A stretch of 64,000 bases of DNA from NCBI GenBank assembly GCA_937973555.1, contig CALJKL010000079.1, forward strand, positions 1 to 64,000, given 5' to 3'. This document shows positions 8,609 through 17,277 of this stretch, one piece after another. Made by a program: the position numbers and the translations under genes. Below the pieces are notes generated by a model. That model had not been told where the DNA came from. It saw only the letters and a list, made by a program, of their open reading frames with translations, and ran no database searches. The DNA comes from an uncultured Flavobacteriales bacterium (GTDB lineage Bacteria > Bacteroidota > Bacteroidia > Flavobacteriales > Weeksellaceae). The first letter of the stretch is position 1. The number at the start of each line of letters is the position of its first letter.

Positions 8609-9268
8609 TTATTTTTCTTCCAAAAACTTTTCCAAAATCATTTCCCCACTTTTGATGGAATTCAATGCCCAGCGTATTTTAATTTGAAGCAGCTTTTCTT
8701 CAGAAAGTTTATAGTCAATATTAGATTTTATGAGTTTTTGTTTCAGTTCGTACATGCAGATGGCAGCAGCCACAGAAACGTTGAAACTTTTGGTAAAACC
8801 ATACATAGGGATGGCCAGCGTTTCGTCTGCAAAATCTAGAATCTCCTGGGAAACGCCTTCCAATTCTGTTCCGAAAACCAATGCAATAGGTTCCTTTACT
8901 TCATAATCCGGAAGCATGGTAGCATTTTTCTCGGGTGAAACCGCCAAAATCTTATAACCACGGCTTTTAATTTCTTGTAATGACGCCAGATTTCTGGGCA
9001 ATTTCTCTACCTTCACCCATGTGTCTGCGCCTTTGGTTACTTTAAGATTTGGGTTAAAAACATTCTCCTCTTCCAAAGCTACCACTTGATGAAATCCGCA
9101 GGCTTCTACACTTCTTACAATGGCTGCCGCATTACGGTATTGATACACATCCTCCATCACAGGCAGCACAAAATCACTGCTTTCAACAGAAAAATGTTCT
9201 ATTTTATTCAGTCGCTCTTCGGTGAGAAACTGCTTGATGTAATCGTATATTTCATGTGGAGTTTTCAT
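8609..9268 (-). CDS. TrmH-family tRNA/rRNA 2'-O-ribose methyltransferase
   Basis: 219 aa with the SpoU/TrmH SPOUT knot: motif 1 in YRNAAAIVRSVEACGFHQV, motif 2 in ALVFGTELEGVSQEIL and motif 3 in IPMYGFTKSFNVSVAAAI. The C-terminal extension (IKIRWALNSIKSGEMILEKFL) is typical of TrmH, which makes Gm18 in tRNA, so tRNA is the likelier substrate. It is the second of three SPOUT-type methyltransferases in the window (with rsmE and rlmB). Its stop is 1 bp from that of rsmE, with no terminator between. Confidence 0.9.
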   Translation of the reverse strand: MKTPHEIYDYIKQFLTEERLNKIEHFSVESSDFVLPVMEDVYQYRNAAAIVRSVEACGFHQVVALEEENVFNPNLKVTKGADTWVKVEKLPRNLASLQEIKSRGYKILAVSPEKNATMLPDYEVKEPIALVFGTELEGVSQEILDFADETLAIPMYGFTKSFNVSVAAAICMYELKQKLIKSNIDYKLSEEKLLQIKIRWALNSIKSGEMILEKFLEEK

Positions 9269-9355
9269 CTGTAAATCATTATTTTACAAAAATCGGAAAA
9301 ATAATGTTGATACCCAAAAATGATCCTGCCCCAGATTGAGCCATTGTTGGAGCTC

Positions 9356-9409
9356 GTTTGTTTTTTTTGTAAAGGTGTTTCGACAGGCTTAACATGACAA
9401 AAAACAAAC
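9356..9409. repeat. Intergenic TTCGACA repeat, copy 1, in a stem
   Basis: The core TTCGACAGGCTTAACATGAC (9379-9398) is enclosed by perfect 11-bp inverted arms GTTTGTTTTTT (9356-9366) and AAAAAACAAAC (9399-9409). The same core recurs at 27803 and 28956. Confidence 0.7.
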
Positions 9410-9456
9410 AGCGACTGGCAAAAGCTGGAATTTGGCAGCCAAAATAAAATTTTTTG

Positions 9457-9464
9457 TAATTTTA
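9457..9464 (+). promoter_or_regulatory. -7 box of the asparaginase gene (variant)
   Basis: TAATTTTA (last base differs from TAnnTTTG) ends 5 nt before the ATG, with TTTG at 9431-9434 upstream. The predicted start of transcription falls on the start codon, so the mRNA may be leaderless. Confidence 0.45.
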
Positions 9465-9468
9465 GGAC

Positions 9469-10491
9469 ATGAAAAGAAAAGTTCTCGTTATCTATACCGG
9501 CGGCACCATTGGTATGGAAAAAGATTATGAAACGGGCAGCCTTAGGGCGTTTGATTTCAATCATATTTTCAGTAAAATACCAGAAATGAATCTTCTAGAA
9601 TGCGAGGTGAGTGTGCACCAGTTTGCGGTTCCGCTGGATTCTTCGGATGTTGGACCAAAGGAATGGAAGGAAATGGCGAGGCTGATAGAAACGCATTACG
9701 AAGATTTTGATGGTTTTGTCATTCTTCACGGAACAGATACCATGGCATATACCAGTTCTGCCCTGAGTTTTATGTTGAATAACCTAAAAAAACCGGTGAT
9801 CTTGACGGGCTCTCAGTTGCCGATTGGGGATCTGAGAACGGATGCCAAGGAAAATCTTTTGACGAGCCTTTATTATGCAACGCTATACGAAAAGAATGAG
9901 GCGGTAATACAGGAAGTAGCATTGTATTTTGAGTACAAACTCTTCCGTGGAAACCGTTGTCTAAAGTATTCTGCAGAGAATTTTGATGCTTTTACGAGTC
10001 CGAATTACCCTCTTTTAGGAGAATCTGGCGTTCACCTAAAGGTGGAAGAAACAAGTCTTTACCGAAATAAAAACCAAGGAAACTTTTTTGTGGACGAACA
10101 CCTGAGTGACGGAATAAGCCTTTGGACGATATTCCCGGGAATCAATTTTGAAAATATGCCTGAAATCCCAAAAATGAAAGTACTGATCCTTCAGGTTTTC
10201 GGTTCAGGAACCATTTTCAGCCATCCGAAAACGGAAGCGGTTTTGGAAAAAATAAGAAGCAACGGTACGGAAATCGTTGTGATTTCGCAATGTGTGTCGG
10301 GCGGCATCAGCATAGGAAAATACAACAACAGCAATATTTTCAGAAAAATAGGGGCCATTAGCGGACAAGACATCACTACCGAAAGTGCTTTGGCAAAAGC
10401 GATGCATTTGGCTGGAAATCCTAATTATTTAGGTTCTTTTGCAGAAAATTTTTCTAAAAATTTACGTGGCGAAATTTCTGAATTCGAATAA
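9469..10491 (+). CDS. ansA: Type I (cytoplasmic) L-asparaginase
   Basis: 340 aa; hydrolyses asparagine to aspartate and ammonia. Both nucleophile/triad blocks are present: YTGGTIGM with T13 and HGTDTMAY with T89-D90, plus the conserved lysine in DLRTDAK (K127). There is no signal peptide, which fits the cytoplasmic type I enzyme rather than the periplasmic type II. Length and C-terminal allosteric domain are normal. The gene is followed by a tRNA-Ser gene with its own promoter. Confidence 0.95.
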   Translation: MKRKVLVIYTGGTIGMEKDYETGSLRAFDFNHIFSKIPEMNLLECEVSVHQFAVPLDSSDVGPKEWKEMARLIETHYEDFDGFVILHGTDTMAYTSSALSFMLNNLKKPVILTGSQLPIGDLRTDAKENLLTSLYYATLYEKNEAVIQEVALYFEYKLFRGNRCLKYSAENFDAFTSPNYPLLGESGVHLKVEETSLYRNKNQGNFFVDEHLSDGISLWTIFPGINFENMPEIPKMKVLILQVFGSGTIFSHPKTEAVLEKIRSNGTEIVVISQCVSGGISIGKYNNSNIFRKIGAISGQDITTESALAKAMHLAGNPNYLGSFAENFSKNLRGEISEFE

Positions 10492-10498
10492 TAAACTT

Positions 10499-10506
10499 TA
10501 CATTTG
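10499..10506 (+). promoter_or_regulatory. -7 box of the tRNA-Ser gene
   Basis: TACATTTG, perfect TAnnTTTG match, ends 11 nt before the mature tRNA 5' end, leaving room for a very short leader. Confidence 0.6.
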
Positions 10507-10517
10507 CAAACCTAAAT

Positions 10518-10604
10518 AGAGAGGTGTCCGAGTGGTTGAAGGAGCTACCCTGGAAAGGTAGTATACGGGTAACTGTATCGAGGGTTCGAATCCCTTCCTC
10601 TCTG
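10518..10604 (+). tRNA. tRNA-Ser (anticodon GGA)
   Basis: 87 nt class II tRNA. Acceptor strand AGAGAGG (10518-10524) pairs with CCTCTCT before discriminator G10604; the anticodon stem CTACC/GGTAG holds loop CTGGAAA with anticodon GGA; a long variable arm and the T-loop TTCGAAT are clear. CCA is not encoded, as usual in Bacteroidota. It reads UCC and UCU. A terminator follows directly. Confidence 0.97.
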
Positions 10605-10606
10605 CA

Positions 10607-10640
10607 AATAAGATGTTGATTTTCAGCATCTTATTTTTAT
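10607..10640 (+). terminator. Terminator of the tRNA-Ser gene
   Basis: A 13-bp stem (10607-10619 with 10623-10635; one G-T pair) with loop TTT, followed by T-rich sequence. Confidence 0.85.
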
Positions 10641-10652
10641 TTTACAATTCCT

Positions 10653-10660
10653 TATATTTG
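10653..10660 (+). promoter_or_regulatory. -7 box of purK
   Basis: TATATTTG, perfect match, 32 nt before the purK ATG and directly after the tRNA terminator. Confidence 0.6.
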
Positions 10661-10691
10661 CATAAATTTCTAATAAAATAAAGTATAAAAC

Positions 10692-11798
10692 ATGAAAATC
10701 GGTATTCTTGGAGGAGGACAATTAGGAAGAATGTTCATTCAAAATGCTTTAAAGTATGATGACGATTTCTATGTGCTAGACCCTAATTCTGACTGTTCTT
10801 GTGCCAATATTTCTCATTTCACAAAAGGAAATTTCAATCAATATGAAGATGTTTTAGCCTTTGGGCAAGACAAAGATGTTATTTCCATAGAGATAGAACA
10901 CGTAAACGTAGACGCTCTTTTCGAGTTGGAAAAACAAGGGAAGAAAGTAATTCCCAGTGCCGAAATCATCAAAACCATTCAGCAAAAAATTCTTCAGAAA
11001 GAGTTTTATAAAAAACACAACATTCCAAGTCCTGATTTTCAAATCATAGCCTCAAAATCTGAAGCTAATTTTCCTCTTCCTTTCGTCCAAAAACTGAACA
11101 CTGGCGGCTATGACGGTAAGGGCGTTCAACTCATCAAAACTGAAGCAGATTTACAAAATCTTTGGGATGCGCCTTCTGTATTAGAAAACTTGATAGTTAT
11201 AGATAAAGAATTATCTGTGATTATCGCCCAAAATGAAAATGGCGAAACCAAAACTTTTCCGGTGACAGAAATGGTGGCAGATGAAAAACTGAATCTTTTG
11301 GATTTTAATATTTGCCCGGCACAGATTTCTGATGACACCCAAAAACAAATAGAAAATATCGTTGAAAAATTCATTGCTGCTGCTCATTCTCCGGGCTTAT
11401 TTGCCATTGAGCTTTTCTTGGATAAAGAAGGTAAAGTATGGGTAAATGAAACCGCACCAAGACTGCACAACTCCGGTCATCAAACTCAGGAAGGAAATGC
11501 CAATTCTCAGTTCGAACAATTTTATAGAAGCTTAAAAAATCTTCCTTTGGCTGATACGGATGCCTTTGGTTTTAGCGGAATGCTGAATTTGGTGGGTGAG
11601 GAAAACTATTCGGGAAAAGTAAAATATGAAGGATTGGAGGAAGTACTTAAACTTTCGAAAACCTACGTTCATCTTTATGGAAAAACTGAGACAAAACCCG
11701 GCAGAAAGATGGGACACATCAATGTTTTGGCCAATTCCCGAGAAGAACTTTTAGAAAAACTGAACCACATCAAAACTTTGGTGAGGGTAATTACATAA
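10692..11798 (+). CDS. purK: 5-(carboxyamino)imidazole ribonucleotide synthase PurK
   Basis: 368 aa ATP-grasp enzyme that makes N5-CAIR from AIR, bicarbonate and ATP in purine synthesis. The N-terminal pre-ATP-grasp fold starts with IGILGGGQLGRMF; the ATP-grasp core includes VQKLNTGGYDGKGV, ELFLDKEGKVWVNETAPRLHNSGH and the C-terminal RKMGHINV. Its partner mutase purE is 1.85 kb downstream on the same strand but separated by two reverse-strand genes, so the pair is not one transcript here. Confidence 0.96.
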   Translation: MKIGILGGGQLGRMFIQNALKYDDDFYVLDPNSDCSCANISHFTKGNFNQYEDVLAFGQDKDVISIEIEHVNVDALFELEKQGKKVIPSAEIIKTIQQKILQKEFYKKHNIPSPDFQIIASKSEANFPLPFVQKLNTGGYDGKGVQLIKTEADLQNLWDAPSVLENLIVIDKELSVIIAQNENGETKTFPVTEMVADEKLNLLDFNICPAQISDDTQKQIENIVEKFIAAAHSPGLFAIELFLDKEGKVWVNETAPRLHNSGHQTQEGNANSQFEQFYRSLKNLPLADTDAFGFSGMLNLVGEENYSGKVKYEGLEEVLKLSKTYVHLYGKTETKPGRKMGHINVLANSREELLEKLNHIKTLVRVIT

Positions 11799-11825
11799 AA
11801 AAGGCAATCATTGCGATTGCCTTTT
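11799..11825. terminator. Bidirectional terminator after purK
   Basis: An 11-bp stem (AAAAGGCAATC 11799-11809 with 11815-11825) starts right at the purK stop codon and is also 9 bp from the stop of the opposing gene. Confidence 0.85.
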
Positions 11826-11833
11826 ATTTTTCT

Positions 11834-12559
11834 TTATTTACTATCGTTTGAAGCTTCCAACCATCTTCTCATCTGTACTCTGTGTGCAGGGGTTTCCTGG
11901 GCGCCCCCAGCCAAAATATCCATCACTTTATCCCAAAGGTTTTTCTTTTTAGATTGCTCTTCTTTCAATTCATTATAGGCCTGCAAATATTCCTTTTCAT
12001 ATTGCTGTGCTTCACCATCAGAATAATTCCAAGGAATATGTTTTAAAATAGACATATTCAGCTCGTCTATTTCTTCAGGTTTTAAAGATTCCATCAATTT
12101 CAGTTTCAGCTCATAAGACTTTATGATATCCAAAATATTATTTTCATGCTCATAAATTTCGCCAAACAGATGATTCCATTTTACTAACTTTCCATCCATA
12201 AAAATTACATTTCCTAAACTTTGCATTTCAAGAAGTGCCTTATGCACATTATCTTTATGCTGCTCATGAGACAACCAAATCTTAGTTAAATCGCTTACAT
12301 CTCTGTTTCTGAATTTATTTTCCAAAGTTGCCAAAACCCCTCTCAGTGCGGTAGCATTCATCATCAATTCGGTCTTTAACTGTATCCATTCTTTTCTTAC
12401 CACCTCATCATCAATAATCATTTTGCCTGCATCTTCAATATTTTTGACGATAATGCCGTCTTCTTCAAGTATTTTAGTATTTTCTGTTTTAATTTCTGTG
12501 GCCATTCTTCTTAGACTCTGAACCGCCATAATTACGGGATTGAAATTATTGTTTTCCAT
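11834..12559 (-). CDS. Unknown helical cytoplasmic protein
   Basis: 241 aa, no signal peptide or membrane span, predicted almost entirely alpha-helical and rich in E, K, N and L. The C-terminal third is charged (KEYLQAYNELKEEQSKKKNLWDKVMDIL). No enzyme motif is visible and I do not recognise the family. It lies convergent to purK and shares its terminator. It could be a scaffold or structural protein, but nothing around it indicates a role. Confidence 0.75.
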   Translation of the reverse strand: MENNNFNPVIMAVQSLRRMATEIKTENTKILEEDGIIVKNIEDAGKMIIDDEVVRKEWIQLKTELMMNATALRGVLATLENKFRNRDVSDLTKIWLSHEQHKDNVHKALLEMQSLGNVIFMDGKLVKWNHLFGEIYEHENNILDIIKSYELKLKLMESLKPEEIDELNMSILKHIPWNYSDGEAQQYEKEYLQAYNELKEEQSKKKNLWDKVMDILAGGAQETPAHRVQMRRWLEASNDSK

Positions 12560-12658
12560 ACATTTAGTTTTAAAAAATTATACCCATACATAGCAAAACT
12601 TATTCCCTTTTGCTATTTTCAGTAAAAAAATAAAACTAAAAATAAATGAAATGGTCTC

Positions 12659-13558
12659 CTATCTATGACGAGACTTCAATAATCCTGGTTTATAGTTGAT
12701 GATAAAAACACCACTGATAATCAGTACCGTAGCAATGATGAATTTTGCGGATATTTTTTCATCCAAAATCAGCCAACTGAGGGTAATCCCTATAACGGTG
12801 TTGACATATGAAAGCATAGAGACCTGAGTTGCCAAAAGCGTTTTCAGCAGATAATGGTAGGCATAGAAAGTAATTACTGAACCGAAAACCGCTAAATAAA
12901 GAATCGCAAAAATGCTTCTGTGAGACCATGTACTAAAATGATAATCTTTTATGGATACTAAAGCAAAAATAATTTGCACTATCCCAGCAAAAGCAAATTG
13001 ATAAAAGAGATTCAGGAAAAGGTTATCTGTCTTAATCTGCAATTTTTTGGTATAAACCGTACCTACTGACCATGAAAAAATACCTGTAAAAAGAATAGCC
13101 ATTCCGAAAATATAATCTGGATTGGCTAAGTCTTTAATTCCGTCCCAAAAAATAAAAACTACGCCTAGGAACCCTAACAGCAATCCCGTCAAAGATCGCT
13201 TACTGAATTTCTCAATGCCAATCACAAGACTCAAAATAAAGATAAAAACTGGGGCTAAAGAAGAAATTAAAGAAGTAAGACTACTGGTCAAATGCGTTTC
13301 CGCTGCTGTGGTAAGACCATTGGCACCCACCAACATCAAAGAAGAAAGCGTAACCTGAATTCTGAAATTACGCCATCCAATCCATTTCAGATTTTTGGTA
13401 TATAGAAGAATGGGCAATAAAATTACTGCTGCCAAAAACTGCCTAATGCCAGACACAAACCAAGAAGGAATAGTCTCTACCCCTATTTTCATGGTGAGAA
13501 AAGTGGTGCCCCAAAAAAAGGCAACGGCAAAAATGGCCAGAAAAAGTTTGGTATTCAA
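12659..13558 (-). CDS. EamA/DMT-superfamily permease
   Basis: 299 aa with ten predicted membrane spans arranged as two EamA repeats (about residues 1-140 and 150-293). The N-terminus has the family motif FFWGTTFLTMKIG, and the end of the second repeat carries the typical SWLILDEKISAKFIIATVLIISGVFIINY. These transporters export metabolites such as amino acids or nucleotides; the substrate is not predictable. It has its own promoter in the 90-bp gap shared with divergent purE. Confidence 0.92.
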   Translation of the reverse strand: MNTKLFLAIFAVAFFWGTTFLTMKIGVETIPSWFVSGIRQFLAAVILLPILLYTKNLKWIGWRNFRIQVTLSSLMLVGANGLTTAAETHLTSSLTSLISSLAPVFIFILSLVIGIEKFSKRSLTGLLLGFLGVVFIFWDGIKDLANPDYIFGMAILFTGIFSWSVGTVYTKKLQIKTDNLFLNLFYQFAFAGIVQIIFALVSIKDYHFSTWSHRSIFAILYLAVFGSVITFYAYHYLLKTLLATQVSMLSYVNTVIGITLSWLILDEKISAKFIIATVLIISGVFIINYKPGLLKSRHR

Positions 13559-13577
13559 CGCTTAAAAAATAATGTTG

Positions 13578-13585
13578 CAAAGGTA
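13578..13585 (-). promoter_or_regulatory. -7 box of the EamA permease gene
   Basis: TACCTTTG on the minus strand, 20 nt before the ATG. Confidence 0.55.
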
Positions 13586-13615
13586 CCCAAAATCTGCTTT
13601 TCATGAATAATTTTT

Positions 13616-13623
13616 TATCTTTG
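13616..13623 (+). promoter_or_regulatory. -7 box of purE
   Basis: TATCTTTG, perfect match, 26 nt before the purE ATG; divergent from the EamA promoter 30 bp away. Confidence 0.6.
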
Positions 13624-13648
13624 AGGAAAATAAATCAAAAAGAGCAGA

Positions 13649-14152
13649 ATGGTATCAATCATCATGGGCAGTAAAAGCGACCTGCCAATCATGCAACAAG
13701 CAGCAGATTTCCTGAAATCTCTTAGCATCCCTTACGAACTTACCGTGGTCTCTGCCCACAGAACTCCGGAACGCATGTTCGATTTTGCCAAAACAGCCAA
13801 AAGCAGAGGCGTTAAAGTAATTATTGCAGGTGCCGGTGGGGCTGCACATTTACCAGGCATGGTAGCCAGTTGCACCACACTCCCTGTTATTGGGGTACCC
13901 ATCCACAGCAGCAACTCTATAGACGGTTGGGATTCTGTTCTTTCTATCTTGCAAATGCCTTCGGGAATTCCTGTGGCCACGGTAGCTCTAAACGGTGCCA
14001 CAAATGCCGGAATTCTGGCAGCTAAAATTATGGGCTCTGCTGATGCTGAAATTTCTGCAAAACTAGAAGCTTATCAAGAAAGCCTTAAAGAAAAAGTGCT
14101 TTCTACGGTAGAAGAAATAAAAAAGGAACATCCTAATCAATATGACAAATAA
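13649..14152 (+). CDS. purE: N5-carboxyaminoimidazole ribonucleotide mutase PurE
   Basis: 167 aa, class I PurE. It converts N5-CAIR (the PurK product) to CAIR. The signature blocks are present: [22 protein letters not shown] with the active-site histidine, and [14 protein letters not shown] followed by PVIGVPI. It pairs functionally with purK upstream. It ends against a strong bidirectional terminator shared with the esterase gene. Confidence 0.97.
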   Translation: MVSIIMGSKSDLPIMQQAADFLKSLSIPYELTVVSAHRTPERMFDFAKTAKSRGVKVIIAGAGGAAHLPGMVASCTTLPVIGVPIHSSNSIDGWDSVLSILQMPSGIPVATVALNGATNAGILAAKIMGSADAEISAKLEAYQESLKEKVLSTVEEIKKEHPNQYDK

Positions 14153-14183
14153 AAAAAATCAGGGTTTAAGCCCTGATTTTTTT
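14153..14183. terminator. Bidirectional terminator after purE
   Basis: A 12-bp stem (AAAAAATCAGGG 14153-14164 with 14171-14182) with a short loop, A-run on one side and T-run on the other. Confidence 0.88.
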
Positions 14184-15009
14184 ATTGATACAACCACAAA
14201 AAAGCGGCTTCAAATTCTCTTCGCCAATAAGCCTCATTGTGTTTGCCATCTTCATCTATTTTCAAAAAGATATTTTTGGGCTTCACATTTATCAACTTCA
14301 AATTTTCTATCACCCTTTGGGTTTCCCCTTGCTCTCCCACATCATCTTTCGCGCCTTGAACAAAGTAATATTTCTGTTTCTTGAAGTTGCCTTTGGATTG
14401 AGCAATAAAATCGTTCAAGGGTTTATCATTAAACCAAAAAGCAGAAGAAAAAGCCAATACTTTGCCAAAGGTTTCAGGATATTTCACTCCCGCATATACC
14501 GAAATCAACGCTCCTAATGAACTTCCACCAATGAACGTATATTTAGGTTGTGTTTGGGTACGGTAGTTTTTGTCGATATAGGGCTTTAGCTTTTCCACAA
14601 TAAATTTCACATAGTTATCGCCATTTCCTCCATTCTTGTATTTTTCATTTTTGAAGGGCGACAATTCGTCAATGCGTTTTTCCGCACCATTGTCTATGCC
14701 CACCACTATGGACGCTTTTCCGGTCTTTTCAAAAACATGGTTTAAGGTTTCATCAATGCCCCATTCTCCGGCATAAGAAGTAGCATCATCAAAAAGGTTT
14801 TGCCCATCTTGAAGATACAGTACAGGATATTTTTTACCCGAAGCAGCATAATCTTTTGGCAGATAAATCCACACTCTTCTGGTAGTGTTGAGTTGTGGCA
14901 TTTCAAATTTTTCTGAAAGGATGCTTACATTTTCGGCAGCCGTATGTTTTCTTTCTTGAGCGGAAAGAAAATTCAGAAAGAGAACAATAACCAAAAAAAA
15001 CATCCTCAT
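14182..15009 (-). CDS. Secreted alpha/beta-hydrolase, esterase (enterochelin-esterase-like)
   Basis: 275 aa with a cleavable signal peptide (about residues 1-17, ending LSAQ). The fold is that of the esterase D / Fes / IroE group: RRVWIYLPKDYAASGKKYPVLYLQDGQNLFDD, nucleophile serine in FIGGSSLGALISVYAG, a candidate acid in GAKDDVGE and the histidine in GKHNEAYWR. It likely hydrolyses an ester in the periplasm; siderophore or feruloyl substrates are possible but unproven. Its ATG overlaps the stop of the gene upstream by 1 nt (TAATG), so the two are probably translationally coupled. Confidence 0.88.
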   Translation of the reverse strand: MRMFFLVIVLFLNFLSAQERKHTAAENVSILSEKFEMPQLNTTRRVWIYLPKDYAASGKKYPVLYLQDGQNLFDDATSYAGEWGIDETLNHVFEKTGKASIVVGIDNGAEKRIDELSPFKNEKYKNGGNGDNYVKFIVEKLKPYIDKNYRTQTQPKYTFIGGSSLGALISVYAGVKYPETFGKVLAFSSAFWFNDKPLNDFIAQSKGNFKKQKYYFVQGAKDDVGEQGETQRVIENLKLINVKPKNIFLKIDEDGKHNEAYWRREFEAAFLWLYQ

Positions 15010-15989
15010 TATTTACAGAAAGTGTTTAGGTAATTTCTAACTTTAAAATTGGTATTATCTCCAACTTTTTTAAATACTTCACAAGATTTTTCAATTTGAT
15101 TAGTAGCTAAATACGAAATCCCAAGGTTAATATAAATTTGCTCGACAGTATATAACCATCTATCCTTAAGATTAGGTGTTAAATTTAAACTATTTATTTG
15201 TTCATATTTTTCTATCGCTTTTGAGAAATTATTTTTTTCAAAAAAGATTCTACCACTTTCATAGATTTTGTTGAGTTTTCTTTCATCATTATTAGTTAGA
15301 CCTTCAAACATTTTAAAGAAATTAAATCTATGAGTCATTAATAAATCTTGATTTGTATTATTTCTAAAATATTTTTCAGCTTTCAACAATGCAATAACAA
15401 ATTGTTCATCAAATGCTTTAGAAATACTTTTAATTACTTTCACATCAGAAATTTTATTCTCTTTGCTCAATATAAACTTAATTTCAAAAAAATTATTAGT
15501 AATACAAATTGAAGAATAACTCGGTATATTATCTTTTAAAAAATCATCTAATTTTTTTGAATTATTAAATTGTGGATAAATAACCTCATTGGAAACAAAG
15601 ACTTTTTTATTTTCGTAATCAATTTCTTTAGGTCTAAATTCTGGATATTTATTTAAAAAATCATTTTGATTTAAGAAAAAATATATTTTATTATCTCCAC
15701 TTTCATTAATTACTAAATTTTCTTTTTCAAATTTATAATTTAGAGTTCTAAAATTTGAAGAAATTTTAGAACTATCAATTTCAACATCCATATTCTGTCC
15801 ATTTATCTTTAATATGTTTCCATTAAATTGATATTCAATAAAACTAGAAAATAATGGATGATTTATTTCCAATAAATTACCATTAGAATATCTAATTTTT
15901 TCTAATATCCAATTTCCTTGTAATTTTTCGGACTGCCCAAAACTAAAACAATAGAAAATTATAAAAAATAAAGAAATGGTGTTTCTCAT
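15009..15989 (-). CDS. Unknown secreted protein with TonB-C-like and TPR-like regions
   Basis: 326 aa with a signal peptide (about 1-18, FSFGQ). Residues 20-110 resemble a lipocalin-like beta domain (LQGNWILEKIRY), 135-220 resemble a TonB C-terminal-like alpha/beta domain (VYPQFNNSKKLDDFLKDN, IKFILSKENKISDVKVIKSIS, FDEQFVIALLKAEKY), and 230-326 is helical with a TPR-like pair. The domain calls are from pattern only. The gene is richer in N, K, I and F codons than its neighbours, hinting at different ancestry. It overlaps the downstream esterase gene by 1 nt. Confidence 0.7.
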   Translation of the reverse strand: MRNTISLFFIIFYCFSFGQSEKLQGNWILEKIRYSNGNLLEINHPLFSSFIEYQFNGNILKINGQNMDVEIDSSKISSNFRTLNYKFEKENLVINESGDNKIYFFLNQNDFLNKYPEFRPKEIDYENKKVFVSNEVIYPQFNNSKKLDDFLKDNIPSYSSICITNNFFEIKFILSKENKISDVKVIKSISKAFDEQFVIALLKAEKYFRNNTNQDLLMTHRFNFFKMFEGLTNNDERKLNKIYESGRIFFEKNNFSKAIEKYEQINSLNLTPNLKDRWLYTVEQIYINLGISYLATNQIEKSCEVFKKVGDNTNFKVRNYLNTFCK

Positions 15990-16002
15990 ATAAACTTTTT
16001 AT

Positions 16003-17199
16003 TTAAGAAATAACCCCCAATTCTTTCCCCACCTTCTCGAAAGCGGCAATCGCTTTATCCAGATGCGCTCTGCTGTGTGCTGCAGACAACTGAACTCTTA
16101 TTCTCGCCTTTCCTTTTGGTACTACAGGATAGAAGAATCCTATCACATAGATGCCTTCCTCCATCATTTTTTCTGCAAACACCTGAGACAACTTGGCATC
16201 GTACAACATTACTGGTACTATAGCCGCATCTCCATCAGGAATATCAAAGCCTTTGGCTTTCATTTGAGTACGGAAATAAGAAGCATTTTCCATCACTTGA
16301 TCTCTTAAAGTGGTATCATCCGAAATCATTTCCAAAACCTTCAAAGCCGCTCCTACAATACCGGGTGCTAATGAATTGGAAAACAAATAAGGACGAGAAC
16401 GCTGTCTCAACAAATCGATGATTTCTTTTTTTCCGGAGGTAAATCCACCCAAGGCTCCGCCCAAGGCTTTTCCTAAGGTAGAAGTGATGATGTCTACCCT
16501 ACCCATTACTTCATTGTGCTCGTGGGTTCCTCTACCGGTTTTCCCGATGAATCCCGTGGCATGAGAATCGTCTATCATTACCAAAGCATCATATTTTTCG
16601 GCTAAATCACAAACGCCTTTCAGGTCTGCTACAATACCGTCCATTGAGAAAACCCCATCCGTCACGATGATTTTGAAACGATGATTTTGTTTAGAAGCCT
16701 CTATCAATTGTGCTTCCAAATCTTCCATATTGTTGTTTTTGTATCGATATCTAGACGACTTACACAACCTTACCCCATCAATGATGGAAGCATGGTTCAG
16801 TTCATCAGAAATAATACAATCTTCTTCAGTAAACAAAGGCTCGAAAACTCCTCCATTGGCATCAAAACAAGCAGCATAGAGAATGGTATCTTCTGTCCCT
16901 AAAAAAGATGAAATGTTAGCTTCCAACTCTTTATGAATATCCTGAGTACCACAAATAAAACGCACCGATGACATGCCACATCCATGGCTTGCAACAGCCT
17001 CTTGAGAAGCCTTCATCACTTCCGGATGATTAGACAATCCCAAATAATTGTTGGCACAGAAATTCAGCAACGTTTTACCATTGGCTACAATTTCGGCAGA
17101 CTGCTGAGAAGTAATAATTCTTTCTCTTTTGTACAGCCCGTCATTTTCAATATTTTGAAGTTCGTTTTGAAGATGTTTCAAGTATTTTTCAGAAATCAT
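16003..17199 (-). CDS. kbl: Glycine C-acetyltransferase (2-amino-3-ketobutyrate CoA ligase)
   Basis: 398 aa PLP enzyme of the alpha-oxoamine synthase family; with threonine dehydrogenase it cleaves 2-amino-3-ketobutyrate to glycine and acetyl-CoA. Motifs: [32 protein letters not shown] and the PLP lysine in [18 protein letters not shown] 17199 is preferred to the longer frame from 17247 because homologues begin MISEKYL and a perfect -7 box lies at 17222-17229. SPT/KAS-type relatives share the fold, but motif and length favour Kbl. No threonine dehydrogenase gene is adjacent. Confidence 0.93.
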   Translation of the reverse strand: MISEKYLKHLQNELQNIENDGLYKRERIITSQQSAEIVANGKTLLNFCANNYLGLSNHPEVMKASQEAVASHGCGMSSVRFICGTQDIHKELEANISSFLGTEDTILYAACFDANGGVFEPLFTEEDCIISDELNHASIIDGVRLCKSSRYRYKNNNMEDLEAQLIEASKQNHRFKIIVTDGVFSMDGIVADLKGVCDLAEKYDALVMIDDSHATGFIGKTGRGTHEHNEVMGRVDIITSTLGKALGGALGGFTSGKKEIIDLLRQRSRPYLFSNSLAPGIVGAALKVLEMISDDTTLRDQVMENASYFRTQMKAKGFDIPDGDAAIVPVMLYDAKLSQVFAEKMMEEGIYVIGFFYPVVPKGKARIRVQLSAAHSRAHLDKAIAAFEKVGKELGVIS

Positions 17200-17221
17200 T
17201 GTTTTAGATTTTAGTTGAACA

Positions 17222-17229
17222 CAAAAATA
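17222..17229 (-). promoter_or_regulatory. -7 box of kbl
   Basis: TATTTTTG on the minus strand, 23 nt before the ATG, immediately past the dacB terminator. Confidence 0.6.
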
Positions 17230-17231
17230 AT

Positions 17232-17255
17232 AAAAAAAGCGCTCCAAGAGCGCTT
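17232..17255 (-). terminator. Terminator of dacB
   Basis: An 8-bp stem (AAGCGCTC 17237-17244 with 17248-17255), triloop CAA, followed on the minus strand by seven T residues. Confidence 0.85.
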
Positions 17256-17277
17256 ATAAATGAATATTTTCTAGGAT

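Noticed and set aside
9265..9564. 99-codon minus-strand frame across the trmH-asparaginase gap
   Set aside because: Runs through the TTCGACA repeat and into the asparaginase gene in antisense; no start signal.
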